Source of the DNA: Hofstenia miamia | Lineage: Eukaryota > Xenacoelomorpha > Acoela | Assembly (NCBI GenBank): GCA_004352715.1 | Contig: SCFE01000064.1 | Span: forward strand, 1,238,638 to 1,302,637 | DNA: 64,000 bases | Direction of reading: 5' to 3' | Shown: piece by piece, positions 11,166-25,400 of the stretch | How the letters are laid out: the number at the start of each line of letters is the position of its first letter | Numbering within the stretch: position 1 is the stretch's first letter | The notes under the pieces: generated by a model | What the model was told of the DNA's origin: nothing | The model's input: only the letters and a program-made list of their open reading frames with translations | Databases searched by the model: none | Program-made: the position numbers and the translations under genes

Positions 11166-12347
11166 CAATAAAGGTATGCAAATTGTGTTCGAAACAAAGG
11201 CATTATGCTAGCGTTTTTTACATGGTGAATCTGAAGATTTGTGAAAATTAAAAAGATTACTGAATTCACAATTTACTTGAAATTTAGAAAAACACAGAAT
11301 TGTTGACTAGCAATGCTGCAGGAACGTTTCAATTTTCTGGATTTATACTTTTAGAAAATTCTAATATCCTATTTACAAGTGTAATTTCCATATTTTGAGT
11401 GCATATAAATATTTTGGAAATATTTTTAGAAAATTAGTTAAAAATAACTGTTAATGATGAATTGCTTATACAGTGTGAGTATTATGAAAACTTTTGAAAA
11501 TTTTTCAAATTTCAGAAATTCAATTACATTAAATAACAAAAATAGATTTCAGAGTGTTAATTCTTCTGCTATTCTTGATATTTCCACTAAATCGCACAAT
11601 TAGAAAAAACGCTACTGCAGAACCTATTGACATTATTTGAGGGATTTTGGAGTACGTTTTAAGTATCCTTCTTCTTAAGGTTAAAATTTATGATGCACCT
11701 TTGAAAATCATTTTATATTATTTAGTGCTTGGAGAAAAATATGTATTCAACATGCGCAATATCAAAAGCATATTAAGTAATGTCTGTAGAGAATTGCAAC
11801 TTTTTATATATCAAAAATTCACAAGGAAATTATTTTCATTTGAATTACAGTTTGTGGTTAATTAAAAGTAAATGTCTCACCAAGCTTGTCATGACCAGAG
11901 ATTTATTACTATTTTGATCCTTATCGTGCAAAATCTGGATCCTTTTCGATTATTCCCATGATAGTTCCATCCTTGAATATCCATAACTATTTTTTAGACC
12001 AGGTCATAGCGCCGGCCTAATGGACCAGGTCAACCGTAAAACGGGGGGCGGACTACCCTCTTCGACCCTTAGTATATCGAATAGATCAGTAAACATATAC
12101 ATATTTTTTAACGTTGAGCAGACCTGTTTACACAATATTAAAATGCAAATCAATTATTTATGCTTTATTTGATCCTTTATATATCTTACTTGTAGAATGT
12201 AAGGGCTAAGGGCCATTGCTTCACTCTTTATTACTCAAAGTTTGTAATTCCAAACTGATATAATTTTGATCTACAATGGCAGTAATTTTAATTGATCTTA
12301 TTTGTCGATAAATTATATATATAGCATTATCCCTTTTACCATTGTTT

Positions 12348-12383
<36 letters not shown>

Positions 12384-14400
12384 TGATAAATGTTAAGTAT
12401 TATTCATATTAACATTTGATGTTGCTGTTTACATAAAGCAAAATTGCCCTAGTAGTGTCACAAATATGTATAAAGAGCGAAATATTAATATTGGCCCATA
12501 TAATATTTGATAAAAAAAGTTGTTAGAAAGATTTATTGATTAGATTTTTCCATATTCCCTTGAATAGTGTTTATATTCTTAGAAATAAAAACTTTGTTGG
12601 ATTTTTAGTTTTCGTGGATTTATAACTCACTTTTTGTAACATGAAATTTTTTACTTACCTCACTCTCTGTACACCTAAATCGACATTATTTCGATGCTTG
12701 ATTTTCTAGTTTTGTGTCAGCTATGGTTTACGTTTGTGCACTCTTGCTTTGAAGCCGTGTGCTTACTGATCCCTTCGTCAGTGTTATTAGTTTCTATCAA
12801 ACTTTAGCTAAAATAATAGATTTACTGATTTAAAATGTTGAAATACTGTTTAGATTGAACTTAATACATAAACAATCAGTGGTCAAGTTTTTGCTTTAAT
12901 GTTTAAAAGCCATTAAACATGAATAACTCTCTCAGTACTAGTCTAAACTAAATGGTTTTTTTCAATTATTACTTCCTTCTCAAAATAATAGTAAAATCGA
13001 TGAGAAGTTACTTCATCTATGAAATTTTTCTTCTGAGTAGTATTAGTCATTTTAGATTAATTGCTAGTCACAAGTACATTCAGAAAATTCATAGCTTTAG
13101 TAATTCTTCATAAATATTAAATAGAGATTTTGTGTATCAAATATTTTATAAAACAAAATTGTTGAAGTCAATTTTTCAAGATAGTTATGTGTACTTTGAA
13201 AAAATTCTGAACTACAATATACAAGTCAGTTAATGATAAGTTTCGTCGATCAATTTTAAAAATATGTAAACCTTGCTGTAATAATGGCATTTGTCACAGT
13301 AATAAATTTGGTTATATCTAAAGTCCCTGCTTGTCGAACTTATTGTTGTTCACTTAATGCCTGTAAAAGCATCTTATTTCTGTCAAAGTGTTGATGCTTG
13401 CCCACATTAATGGGTTCGAATTTTGAGTTAAATTATACATAAAGGAAATTTTTTTGAAAAAACTTCATTTTCATAGTGGTTTTTGATAATGCTTAAAAAC
13501 GCAAACTTCAATCTTTAGACAGGGCTCTAAAATCGTAAGTCTGTTAAATGACTTTTGCCGAGCTAATTTGCTTAAAACCTTGTTGTATGGGGCTTAGGCA
13601 TACTCATAGTACAGATTTTGAAATGTGTCATTTGAATTGAGAATTCAATTTGCAAAGCTGAATGTCATAAATTCTTGCCTAGCTTTTCATTTATGATGAA
13701 ATTTTCAACAATATAATATGAGGTTCACATAGCCGAAAAAATTTTTACTCTGCTTATACATCCAGTTTTGAAGAAGAAATTGCATTGATCGTTTCGTCAG
13801 TCAAGGTCAGGATTCTGAGAAAGAATAACTCAAACAAAAACAAAATAAAGTTCAAAAAATTACCAAATTAAGATATTTTTTGAATGAATTTTGTCACGAA
13901 TGGCTATTTCAAATGTCCTAACTATGGTGGTGTTACTCATTTGTATCACATGCAGACCAAGATTTGATGCAACAAATAATTTTAAGTAACCAAATCAAGG
14001 AATTAGCTATTGCACACATCTATGCACTTTTCACTGTTTGGAGCGATTTGCTTCTTTGAAAATTGCAAAAACTACCCTCAAATATAACGAGGCCATTAAC
14101 AATAAACAATCATCTTTCTGCATATCAAAAATTATGATTTAACCTCATAAAAATGTGGCTTTAACCTTTCTACTTTGAGATGAAATATTTCTAGAAATTT
14201 AATTTACTTCTTGGCTTGTGAAAACCTTTAATCGTTCCAAGAACCTTTTTTTTGTTGCCAAGCAAATGCAATGGTTGTAATTCCACAAATTTGATGGGAA
14301 TTTTTTATATTCTTTGTATTGCATATTTGGACAAAAACTTACACTAATTCCCTACTTGCAAGAGTATTTATTGCTATTTTTCGTTTTTGTACTGCAAATC
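11166..14400. other. Non-coding AT-rich stretch
   Basis: No gene is supported. It contains one (TA)n run at 12352-12380 and an isolated GC-richer patch at about 12000-12070 with a near-direct repeat GACCAGGTCAT/GACCAGGTCAA. I see nothing else to call. Confidence 0.5.
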
Positions 14401-14449
14401 GCCAGGTCGTGATTAAAGTAGGCCTTGGTTACGGCCAATCTGTGAAATC

Positions 14450-14532
14450 AGCCATTTCATGAAATGGCTAAAAATGTCAGCCTTTTTATGGAATTGCTAA
14501 AAAACCCCAGCCATTTCATAAAATGGCTGAAA
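14450..14532. repeat. Pair of palindromes (AGCCATTTCAT core)
   Basis: AGCCATTTCATGAAATGGCT at 14452-14471 is a perfect 20-base palindrome. A second, CAGCCATTTCATAAAATGGCTG at about 14508-14529, is palindromic except at its centre. A weaker copy lies between them. They sit just beyond the 3' end of the integrase relic on the - strand. Confidence 0.8.
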
Positions 14533-14730
14533 TGTTTAGAACATTACCAGGGTTTCCAAGTCACTCAATATACAAGACATACAAAAAGTTAAAGTGACTA
14601 TCAACTTTTATTTTTACTCTATACACATAATGAAACATACACATAATAAAAGAAGACACAATGAAACATATATCATGATTAACATCAGTTTCTATCAGCA
14701 TACATGTATACCAGAATAATGCTGAAATGT

Positions 14731-16695
14731 TCATTTATTCTTACATGTCAGACTGCTGTGGCATCTACTGTTGCACAATTTACCTACCTTAAAACACTTA
14801 CAGCTGTTAGTTTGACATTGCTTTTTGCCATTTCCACAATCACATCTTAAGAATTCTTGCCCACCTGATGTGGTTGCTTTCACAGCCTGTCGGAGGATAA
14901 CTGTACAATCGATCACTAGTCAGATCAAGTTGACTTCGAACTAATTACGAAAGATTTGACAACATGTTATGTTCATCATAATCAATAATCACACCAAGGA
15001 TGTTTCTAGGGTCCTCCTACCCCTGTCAACCATGGATATAGGAATAGCAACATTATCTCCTACTTCATTGGTTTTCAGTTCTACACGTGATCTTTTAACC
15101 ATTCCCTCCATTTGTAATAACTGAGAATCGCATGTCCTTTTTATCTGCTTGAATATGTTCTGTTCTTGTTGATCCAGTCTAGATCTAGCTGCTGGATTAA
15201 AAAAACAGTAAACATTAAAAATATTTAATATGCACTAGCTAAGTACAAGCTGTGCTAAAAGTTATACAAAACTACTTAATTTAAGATAAAATCCCTTTCA
15301 TTACTCTATGAGCAAACACATTTTTGAATGTTTCTGTTCTAACTAAAGGGATTTGATATTTAGTATTTTTTCTTAGAATACGATCAGTACCATTTATGTT
15401 CTTTGAAAAATATGCATGCATAGGATGCATTGGATTATTGATAATATTCTTAGCAAGTCTCATGTCGTCTTTTTCTCTTATCTGGAATGCATCATACAAA
15501 TTTTCACAGTACCCGGCATCATAGCTTCTGCAGAAAAACCTATTTATTCTTTTTAGTACTGTTGAGTCTGCGCCATATATTGAAATTCCATACCGCACTT
15601 TGCTAACTACTAATGCTTCAAAGATTCTTGTTCTTTCCTTAAGGTTGTAGTTGTTGGACTTTAAGTCTCTAAGAACATAAGCCAATCTATTGAGTCTTGT
15701 TAGAAGTTGTTTGCAATGTTTATTAAATTTCATGTTATCTTGAATTGTAATACCCAAAATTGATGTATGTTCACATGCAGAATAACAAGATTGCATTTCA
15801 TTACAAGAGCATTCATTATTTTTACTAAGGGAGAATTTCATCAATTTAGTTTTAGTATAGTTAATTTTTAAATTGAATCTTTCTGCCCATAAAGTTACAG
15901 ATACTTATGTTTCCATTAATGCAGATTTTTGATTGGCATTAGGCTTTTTAATGCATGGAGCTACAATAGTTGAATCATCTGAATATTTCAATATGCTACA
16001 TTCGGGTTTCGTTGAGCGCAGCAAATCACTAGAAATGGAATATACATTTGGTTGTAGCTGCCAGGTCATCGATTATAGATGCTGCGTCTTCGGTGGTAAC
16101 TGCTGGGTCGACAGTGGTAGCTAACGTTTCGGTTATAACTGCTAGGTTGTCAAATGTAGTTTCCGAGTTGTTCCCACTCATACTTTTCTGGGAAGGTTTA
16201 TTGCAGAAAGCCAGCAGATCATCTTCTGACTGAAGTTTGTCTAGAATCTCTGAGGGTAGACTTGAAGATGTAAGTCCAACCTTTGGATTTTCACCAAACA
16301 GTGATTTGTATGGCATCTGTTCTATCCTCGAATGGTGTGAACAGTTCTTCTGCTGTTGTGTAAACTTCAGGCTGATTGACCAGTCGTTGGTTTTGTTGTC
16401 ATACAGTAATGCTATTAGAATATCCTTAATGTCACTATTTGCTTTCTCCACTGAGCTCTGGCTGTGGGGATGTCTTGGTTTTTAGTGAATCATAACTAGC
16501 TAGGGTCACAAATCGTTAAGTTCATTATCTATTGTCACTTTGATGGATTTCGGTTACACCGAAAAGCAGGGAATGTCCAGTAGTTGATTAGCGACTTTTG
16601 CAGCTCTTTTTGATGTCACGAATTTAGTAGATGGCACTGGTACACCATAATTCATTTGAATTGACCATGAGGCAACGATTGCATGTCATTGAGGT

Positions 16696-16720
<25 letters not shown>
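14731..16720 (-). pseudogene. Retroelement/Ginger-type integrase relic (KRBA2/SCAND3-like), split by a LINE
   Basis: On the - strand the upstream part (16720-16031) shows DLNDMQSLPHGQFK, then TSKRAAKVANQLLDI, then KPRHPHSQSSVEKANSDIKD, the end of a DDE integrase core, followed by SHHSRIEQMPYKSLFGENPK and VGLTSSSLPSEIL. The downstream part (15200-14731) reads LDQQEQNIFKQIKRTC, MVKRSRVEL, GDNVAIPISMVDRGR, and ends in a Cys-rich tail (CDCGNGKKQCQTNSCKCFKV, then NSRCHSSLTCKN). This order matches integrase proteins related to vertebrate KRBA2 and SCAND3. Frameshifts and stops lie in the core, including where the second catalytic Asp is expected. A LINE RT occupies 15281-16030 between the two halves. 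It is a dead copy; the match is by remembered motifs. Confidence 0.7.
15281..16030 (-). pseudogene. LINE reverse transcriptase fragment nested in the integrase relic
   Basis: The - strand reads ILKYSDDSTIVAPC (the YxDD active site, as YSDD) near 15990-15950, then LWAERFNLKINYTKTKLMKF, one in-frame stop between them at about 15906, and then an open frame from 15844 to 15281 with LGITIQDNMKFNKHCKQLLT and FEALVVSKVRYGISIYG, the RT thumb and C-terminal region. The stop at 15281 looks like the natural ORF2 end. The fragment is 5' truncated, the usual fate of LINE insertions. The integrase coding on each side would be continuous without it, so the LINE is the younger insertion. Confidence 0.75.
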
Positions 16721-16729
<9 letters not shown>

Positions 16730-17558
16730 AAATAGGCATAGGCATATAAATCCATTTTAGCTTAGCAATATATTCAAAGTCTTCTGAACACAACTACATT
16801 TACATATATTCATATTCATTTTAGAAATATATAAAACGTTTAGCTCTTAACTATTCAAATCAATTTTCACTTTTGGTAGTAGAACATCTAAGATTTTGCA
16901 GATACTTTTTCAACGATAATTCATTTCACATAGCAATGCAAAATTTATATGAGCTCATCACTATCTTTCTAAATGTAGGTTCTATAAGATTATATTTACC
17001 AAGTGTCTTGAACAAAATATTTTTGGAAAATATATTTTCAGATGAATTTCTTCATTCGACATAGCCATTGCCCATTCCTCTGTATAATGTAGCCTTCAAT
17101 TTTTTTCTTTATTTTTTTAGAATAAAAAGCGTTTAATTCTAAGTATAATTTTTTTCAATGCTTTAGTTTATCAAAAATGTTTTAGAAATACGTTATAAAG
17201 TGTATCTCTGCATTATCACACAATTTGCACAGAAGCCCAATTTTTCAAGTTAAAACTAAGTTTTGAATATTTATTATTTAAATAAATTCATAAAATGGAA
17301 ATATCGAACATTCTTTGATTGTAACAAAAATATTATTCTTAATTCAATTTAAAAAATATTAATATTATATCTATATCTCTTGCAAAAAAAAGTTGCAATA
17401 AAGGCTATTTACAGTTTATTTTAAAAAAAATTATGCAAGTTATGCAATTGTATTCAGAGATTATATCAAGAAAACAATTGGCTAACTCATTGTCGAATCA
17501 TAATCTAAGTCTGCAATAAAAGGACAAAATTATTTTGCATTTAATATAATTTCTACAA

Positions 17559-20500
17559 ATGTTATTAAATAGAACATGCATTTCTGGTCCTGTTGAAGAA
17601 CTCATTGCATCTGCCACCAGGTGGTATGTTCTCATTTTTTCGGTGATTGGAATCTTCTGCAACTTTCTCAGTTTTGTTACAATACATTCCATGAAAGTTA
17701 ACAATTCCGCTACAGTCTACATAAAATGTAATTATTTTTTCTGCGGTTTGAAGTCCAAAATGCAATTTCAATAAACGTTCTAGTAGCATTGTGATAAAGT
17801 CAAGTTTAGCAATAAATTAATGCACTAGGATATCATATACGTAAAAATGAATTTCTCAAACATTTCGAATGAGCTTAATTATCAACTTGTTTTTGAGCAA
17901 TTACCTGTATATTATCCTTAGAGTTTTCATTAAACAATGTAAAAATTTGATCAGCTCATCTATTAGAAATATTAGGAATATTCCTCTATTTAAATAATAT
18001 TCCTCCATATGCTTCACAATTACAAACATTTGATAGAACAACTAATGAATTATTACTATAAACTGTTATTCACTTCCTAATTATATCATTTGCCAAACAA
18101 GATTTTTTCATGTGCTGTAATAGCACATTCAAAAATTGCGGATGGTGGATTATTTTAAAATTATCCATTTCTATCTCAGCATGATATATGTATGAATGTA
18201 TGCATATAGTATATATACATATATGTCTATATTTATATATATATATATATATTAGGCTGACGTTTTTTTAAGTCCGATGCATCTCTTAAGGATTTCAATT
18301 ACTAGAAAGGCACATTTTTTGCAAAATTAATGTCTGATTAGGGAGTTCAAACAACTTTGATTTAATACAATAAACAATATATAATAATAAATATCATTTT
18401 CTAAATATTGCATAGCGTGGCATTGATTTGCAAGCACAAAGTTTAGGGAGTTATGGAAACATTTTAACCAAACATTTTCCAAATAATCTTTTGTTTATGT
18501 ATTTACAATTAGTTTATTGTGAACCGATCCATTATCGTATTGTAACATCAGTCGGTAGTTGTTGTTATTTATCGGGCAGATGAAGCGCTTTTCGTGTTTA
18601 ATAGTGACCAGTTGTGTGCATGATTGTACATATTGTTAATATGATTGTATATAAGACACACCAAAGCATCTGTAAATAGACAAATTGTTACTTAGTTGGA
18701 ATCACTGTTGCTCTAGTCNTCTAGTAGCATTGTGATAAAGTCAAGTTTAGCAATAAATTAATGCACTAGGATATCATATACGTAAAAATGAATTTCTCAA
18801 ACATTTCGAATGAGCTTAATTATCAACTTGTTTTTGAGCAATTACCTGTATATTATCCTTAGAGTTTTCATTAAACAATGTAAAAATTTGATCAGCTCAT
18901 CTATTAGAAATATTAGGAATATTCCTCTATTTAAATAATATTCCTCCATATGCTTCACAATTACAAACATTTGATAGAACAACTAATGAATTATTACTAT
19001 AAACTGTTATTCACTTCCTAATTATATCATTTGCCAAACAAGATTTTTTCATGTGCTGTAATAGCACATTCAAAAATTGCGGATGGTGGATTATTTTAAA
19101 ATTATCCATTTCTATCTCAGCATGATATATGTATGAATGTATGCATATAGTATATATACATATATGTCTATATTTATATATATATATATATATTAGGCTG
19201 ACGTTTTTTTAAGTCCGATGCATCTCTTAAGGATTTCAATTACTAGAAAGGCACATTTTTTGCAAAATTAATGTCTGATTAGGGAGTTCAAACAACTTTG
19301 ATTTAATACAATAAACAATATATAATAATAAATATCATTTTCTAAATATTGCATAGCGTGGCATTGATTTGCAAGCACAAAGTTTAGGGAGTTATGGAAA
19401 CATTTTAACCAAACATTTTCCAAATAATCTTTTGTTTATGTATTTACAATTAGTTTATTGTGAACCGATCCATTATCGTATTGTAACATCAGTCGGTAGT
19501 TGTTGTTATTTATCGGGCAGATGAAGCGCTTTTCGTGTTTAATAGTGACCAGTTGTGTGCATGATTGTACATATTGTTAATATGATTGTATATAAGACAC
19601 ACCAAAGCATCTGTAAATAGACAAATTGTTACTTAGTTGGAATCACTGTTGCTCTAGTCAATGTTCACCTAAACGACCTTCTGCTTTGACACTAAGTCCT
19701 GTGGAATAGTTCTCGGTAGATTCAACCCAGTCATTCTACAGTATATACAACCCCCAAAATATAACATCGAGTGAAATATAAAACACAAAAAAATTAGATA
19801 GTGTATAAAGGTAGCGTAGCGCTCTGCTATGCAATCAGATAATTCAAAAATTCAAAAATACAACTATATATAGAAGCGTCTCATAGTGCATAGATCCTGT
19901 ATATAGCTATAACATATTTACCCTACAAATGAATCATATTTTTTGATCTTTGAGTTCAGTATACTATTTGTAATCCAAAAAAAGCTTTGTGAGCTTCTAG
20001 GAACGCCAGCAAACGCAATTTGCACTTGGGACTAATTCGCACTTCGTGGTTTCTATGCACCCTAATAACATTTTTACATACTATTTATAAAATTTATTTA
20101 TATATATGTATTTATAAATATTTAAATGTGTCATAAAGAATTAATTTGAATTTACCATGACTTGTAGCAAACAAATATGTCTTTAATTCATTTTAAGATA
20201 AGATAAGCTAAGATAAGATAATCTATATTCATTTGAATTTTTTACAATATTTTACTGATATTTCAAATGAATAGCGTCATTAACTACTATGTACAAAAAA
20301 ATGAATAATAACAAAAATGAAATAACTAAAACAACACTGCTACGGATAGCTTACTAATTTCGATTTATTGTATAATCGTTATTATAAAATTTAAATCCTA
20401 TCCATGATCTACCTGATATAAACTTTTGATTGAGAAATAATAATTTTAATTCTTTTTTGAATTTTTTAAGGTTGTCTATTATTTTCAGTTCTTTGGGCAA

Positions 20501-23340
20501 TATATTCCAGTTATAAATTGCAGTATTAATAAAGGATTGACTCATGATATTTTGAAAATGAATAATGTTGACTTTTTCCTTTAGATCAGTGGTTCTCAAC
20601 CGATCCATGTAACTTTACTGGGGGTCCACACAAACACAAAATAGCTAATTGAGAGTCAATTGACACTTTTTGGTGGTCCATAGGCCAATTCCAACTCACA
20701 CAGTTTCTCATTACTGAGAATTGATTTTCTTCAGAAATTTGCACTACATTAAAATATTTACCCAGCTGTTCTATTTTTCTATAGCAATTAGGTAGATGAA
20801 AAAACAACAACAATTTAGTTTAGTATTCCTTCAAAATAGGTCATAATCATTTACTATATTTTAATATTAAAAACTCCTCTATTAGTAATATATCATATAA
20901 GGCAAACGAGAATAAAATGCTATGCCTTAAAATACATTTCTTTGACTGAAAGAAGAAGTCTAATGTGAAATTTTCTACAACTCAGAAAAAGGTGTTGTTG
21001 CTACTGTAAGTGAAATGAAACACAAAGTTGGCCAAATAAGTCATTTTCAGTTTAAATAACTCTTAATATTTTAGTTTAATAACATGGTCTTGTTAATACA
21101 ATTAAAAATTTTTATCCAAGCCTGTTAATAATTTTGAATACCTTGGATATGAACGCATTTATGAGTAAATGTGCTACCTTATTGTTCTCAACATTTGTGC
21201 TTAGAAATATCCATTTGTCTGAATGATGTGAAAATCATATTCATTGTTCAATGAAAAATTCGATGTATGCAAAAACTTTCTAATTCTCTCCACACTTAAT
21301 ATTCAGTGGATTTTGCCTTCTATAGGCCAAGGCAACCGCCACTAATAAGAAAAACTTAGAATTTTATAGATACTCCACCCAAGCTCCACAAAGGTGCTCA
21401 AATTTTAAAGTAGTTATACTTTTGGATGAATATGAAGGAAGGGACAATTCTTTGATTTTAGATAACTTCTTGAATTATGAGCGCTTAAGATTTTTTCAAA
21501 AAAGAAAGAAAGTGTGCAAAAAGTACTTAAAAAAGTGTTAATCGATATTGAATTTTTGAGCGCTGTTTATAATTTCCCAAATATTCATTAGAAAAGAAGT
21601 TGTGTAAAAAGAAGCATATGCGTCTATTATCATAGAAAGATTTGAATCAACTACTCCGCTTGAAGGCTCCTCTTCCCACCAAAAGAAACAATATGACATA
21701 ATCATTGTCTTGCAAATTATATATATATATATATATTTTGTTTTAATTCCTGTACATTACAACACGTTGCAATGTAAAAAGGAATAGACAGTTTTCTATA
21801 GGAACCGCGGGCAAATTCCAGTTAATATATAATTGCTAGCACTATATATGAAAGATCTTTTGAAAATAATAGCATTGTACGTGGGCATAATTAATTTCCT
21901 TCGAGCTTGCATCCTTGAAAATTGAAATTCATTATGTAACGGATGGCTGTTGTCATCTAAAATTTAATGAGCAATTGTATCAAACCTTTTCCTGAAATTT
22001 ATGTTTATTTGATTAATGTACCAATTTTTATGTATTTTTGTAGTTTTTCCAAGTAGCTGCAAAGGTTTTCCAAACAACTTTCGTTGACTTTTGGAAAAGC
22101 CTATTGAACATTTTTGCTTCATTTTCATTCCCATTTATTTTTATATTAGTTGGTTTTGTTCTCCTTTCCACTTCCTTTTGTATCTCTGACAAAGTTAAGT
22201 TAGCAATAAGATTCTTCCTGAGTTGTCGCACTTTTTGGACGATAATTCTTTCGGTTCTATTTAATAGGGTTTTATCTCCCTTCTTTAAGCATTTCCTTTT
22301 GGTAGTAATCAACGCATTTAAAGAATCGTCACGAATTTTAAGCGTTCTATAGTTAAGCACTGGATTTTTATGCCTTGATTGATGCAGTATTTCCAAGAAT
22401 TTTTGATCCAATTTTTCGACCAAGACTTCAACATTTTCCTTTTTCAATACATCATCCCAATTAGTTTCACTCAGCAGCGACATTTATTTCTTTTGATTAT
22501 AGAAATTGACACTGTTTGACAGTGTTTTCTTATTTGGTACTTTATAACTACAGGCAAATTTTGGAGTTAATATTAGACTTAGGTGATACATTATATTTAT
22601 ATTTCTAAAAGGTGTATCATATAAAATAGTCAGCCATTGTGACATAAGCAACATCAAGTTGTGATAAAGAGGGTAGAAACGTATGTTTGTTTACAAGATT
22701 TTCAAAATTAAAACATTGCAAACATTCAGACTTTTCTGATTTGAATCGACGATCACACATATAAACGCACGTGGATATTTTGAAATTAACTGAATTCACG
22801 AGGATTGATTGTGATCTCTTTTTATTACGATCCGGTGGCATATATATGTTTACCCGAATAACAACAGAAAAACCACCTGGAATGTAGGCAGGTCTACAAA
22901 CAACAGCTAAAAGTTCAATATCCTTTTCAATTATTTCTATAAAATTTTTTAGCCGAATTCCGGCCCAGTTCTTTTCTATGTAGATTATTAAACCTCCTCC
23001 TCTCGATTTATTTGGGAAATTTTGAATATTTCTATCATTCTTGAACATGTAATTATTTTCCAAATTAAATTGTTCATTTAAATATGAGCCGTTCATTTTG
23101 TTTCCTGTAACAGAACTGCGTTATACACAATGAAGTTAATCATAAAATCAGTTTTAGAAAACTTTGATAGTAAACCATTAATATTATTTGAGTAAATTAA
23201 GGGAAGTGAATTCTTTTGCTTAGTCACAAGTCAATCACTTTCCACCTGAATCCATTTTTCGCCTTCTCTACGATAAAGATTTAAATTCATAACCTTTAGG
23301 TTAGCAGCTTCAACTTTACCTGATTGAATTAATGCTATAT

Positions 23341-23386
<46 letters not shown>

Positions 23387-25304
23387 NAAAGTCTCATTCT
23401 CTTGTTTCTGTTCAGCTTTACTAAGTCCCTTTGAAAGATATACCTTAAATTTGAAAGGATTAGAATTTTTAAGATTCGAAGCATTTTTTAGTACATTCTT
23501 TGCTAATATAGGCTCCCGGAGTCTAACTAGCAATGCCCGTGTTTTGTTTTTATTATACTTACCTAATCTATATATATCAGACAACTGGTCTTCATGAAAA
23601 TTAATATCCAAGCTTTCTAGCAACAGGCACACATTTTTCTTTTCATCGTATGCTCTCTCCCCAATTCGTTGTTTTTCACTCTCTGGAATACCTCGTATCC
23701 GGATTTCTGAACCATGGTTTTGCTCAAGTACTGGGCTGCTTTTAGTTTCTAACCTTGTAGTTTTTTTTACAATTTCCGAATATTTCTTAATGTCTTTTAC
23801 TGCTGATGTAACCTCTTCACTTACGTGGGAGAAATCCATCTCAACCACTGGAAAGGTTGCCGAGGTACAAGGCTCACAACACCATAACAGACTTCCACAA
23901 ATATTTTCAGTTCTCTGTAAAATGCTTAACACAGATTTATTCAATTTTGAACAAACTGAATGAAAGACGCGTTTGCATTTTGCGCATTTAATTTTGTCAG
24001 AATTCGACTCTACCTTTTTTTGGCATATAGTACAAGTTGAAGAAAATTTTTCGTTTGTACAGCTTGAACACATTGTATTCGAACTCAGGTTTGTAAGCGT
24101 TGCTTGCTTCTTTCCACAAGCAATACAAAAAGGCATTATGGAATATGGGTACTATATAAAAGACTTACCAGAAATTTTCTTCTTCAATCGGGTAGGGAAA
24201 ATATGTTTCAAATAAAAGCCTTACAATGAAGTTTCACTAATCCAAATTATACGTTGAACGTAATAGAAAATTTCTCTAATGCACAGTGTTTGCAAACAAT
24301 TCACAATACTATCGGAGCGACTGAAAACAACATAATTTGCGGCAAAAATATTTTACAATATATAAACTACACTAAAACTATAAAATGAAAGCTAAAATAA
24401 ATATAAATACTTAGTTGGATTAATCTGTTTATTTAATAACTTTGTTTTGTCGATGTTGGTAATTTCAATGGCTTCTGCAATTTTTGTATATTTTGTTCTT
24501 CTAATGATCTTAAAATTTTCAATATTGATATTATGAATGTGATTAAAAATTTCTGATGTTAAATGGCCATTGATGTGCTCTTTGATTCGCGTATCAAAAT
24601 GACGGATGGTTTCACCGATGTATGATTTCTTACAATCATCACAATTATATTTATAAACTAATGATGAAGCCAATCCTTTTGTTATTTGATCTTTGTTGCG
24701 AATTAAATTTAGTGTTTTGAATGATTGAAATATTGGAATGATCTTTGTAAATTTTAAAATAGTATTAAATGATCGTAGTTTATTTTTCAATTGAATTGTN
24801 NATATATATATATAAAAAGCAAAGAAAATTTTAATTGAGAGTACTTTCGGTATTTACTGTACCATCGTCAGTCAAAAACAAAAATTATTTGGTGTTAAAA
24901 TTATAAATTTACAAATCATTAATTAAACTAAAATAAGTGAAGAATTTGATGACATTTTGTATTTAAATTAGGCTTCTCTTCCTTAATACATATTGATTCT
25001 GCGATCTTGGTGCATTTGTCTGTCATTAAAATTTAAAGTCAGATGTTGATGCTTTATGTATTTTTGAGTGCATATAAATTTCGGATTGTAAGTTTCCATA
25101 GAGATGTTCGTGAATTCGTGTCTTCAAATGTTGAATAGGTTTCCACAAAAAATTTTTTGCATGAACCTGAAACTCATACAAAAGAACATAAGAAATTAGA
25201 CCTCTATTCCAAATACGTAATGTAAAATTTTTTAAATAAATGAGTTGTTATAGGTTTCAATAAAAAATGGCACTGGATACAAAATTCATAATATCTACAG
25301 CCCG

Positions 25305-25400
<96 letters not shown>

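Noticed and set aside
13405-13430. GGGTTCGAATTT resembling a tRNA box B
   Set aside because: No box A or foldable cloverleaf lies upstream.
16029-16485. Frames on + opposite the integrase relic
   Set aside because: The - strand frame matches integrase motifs; the + frames are its complement.
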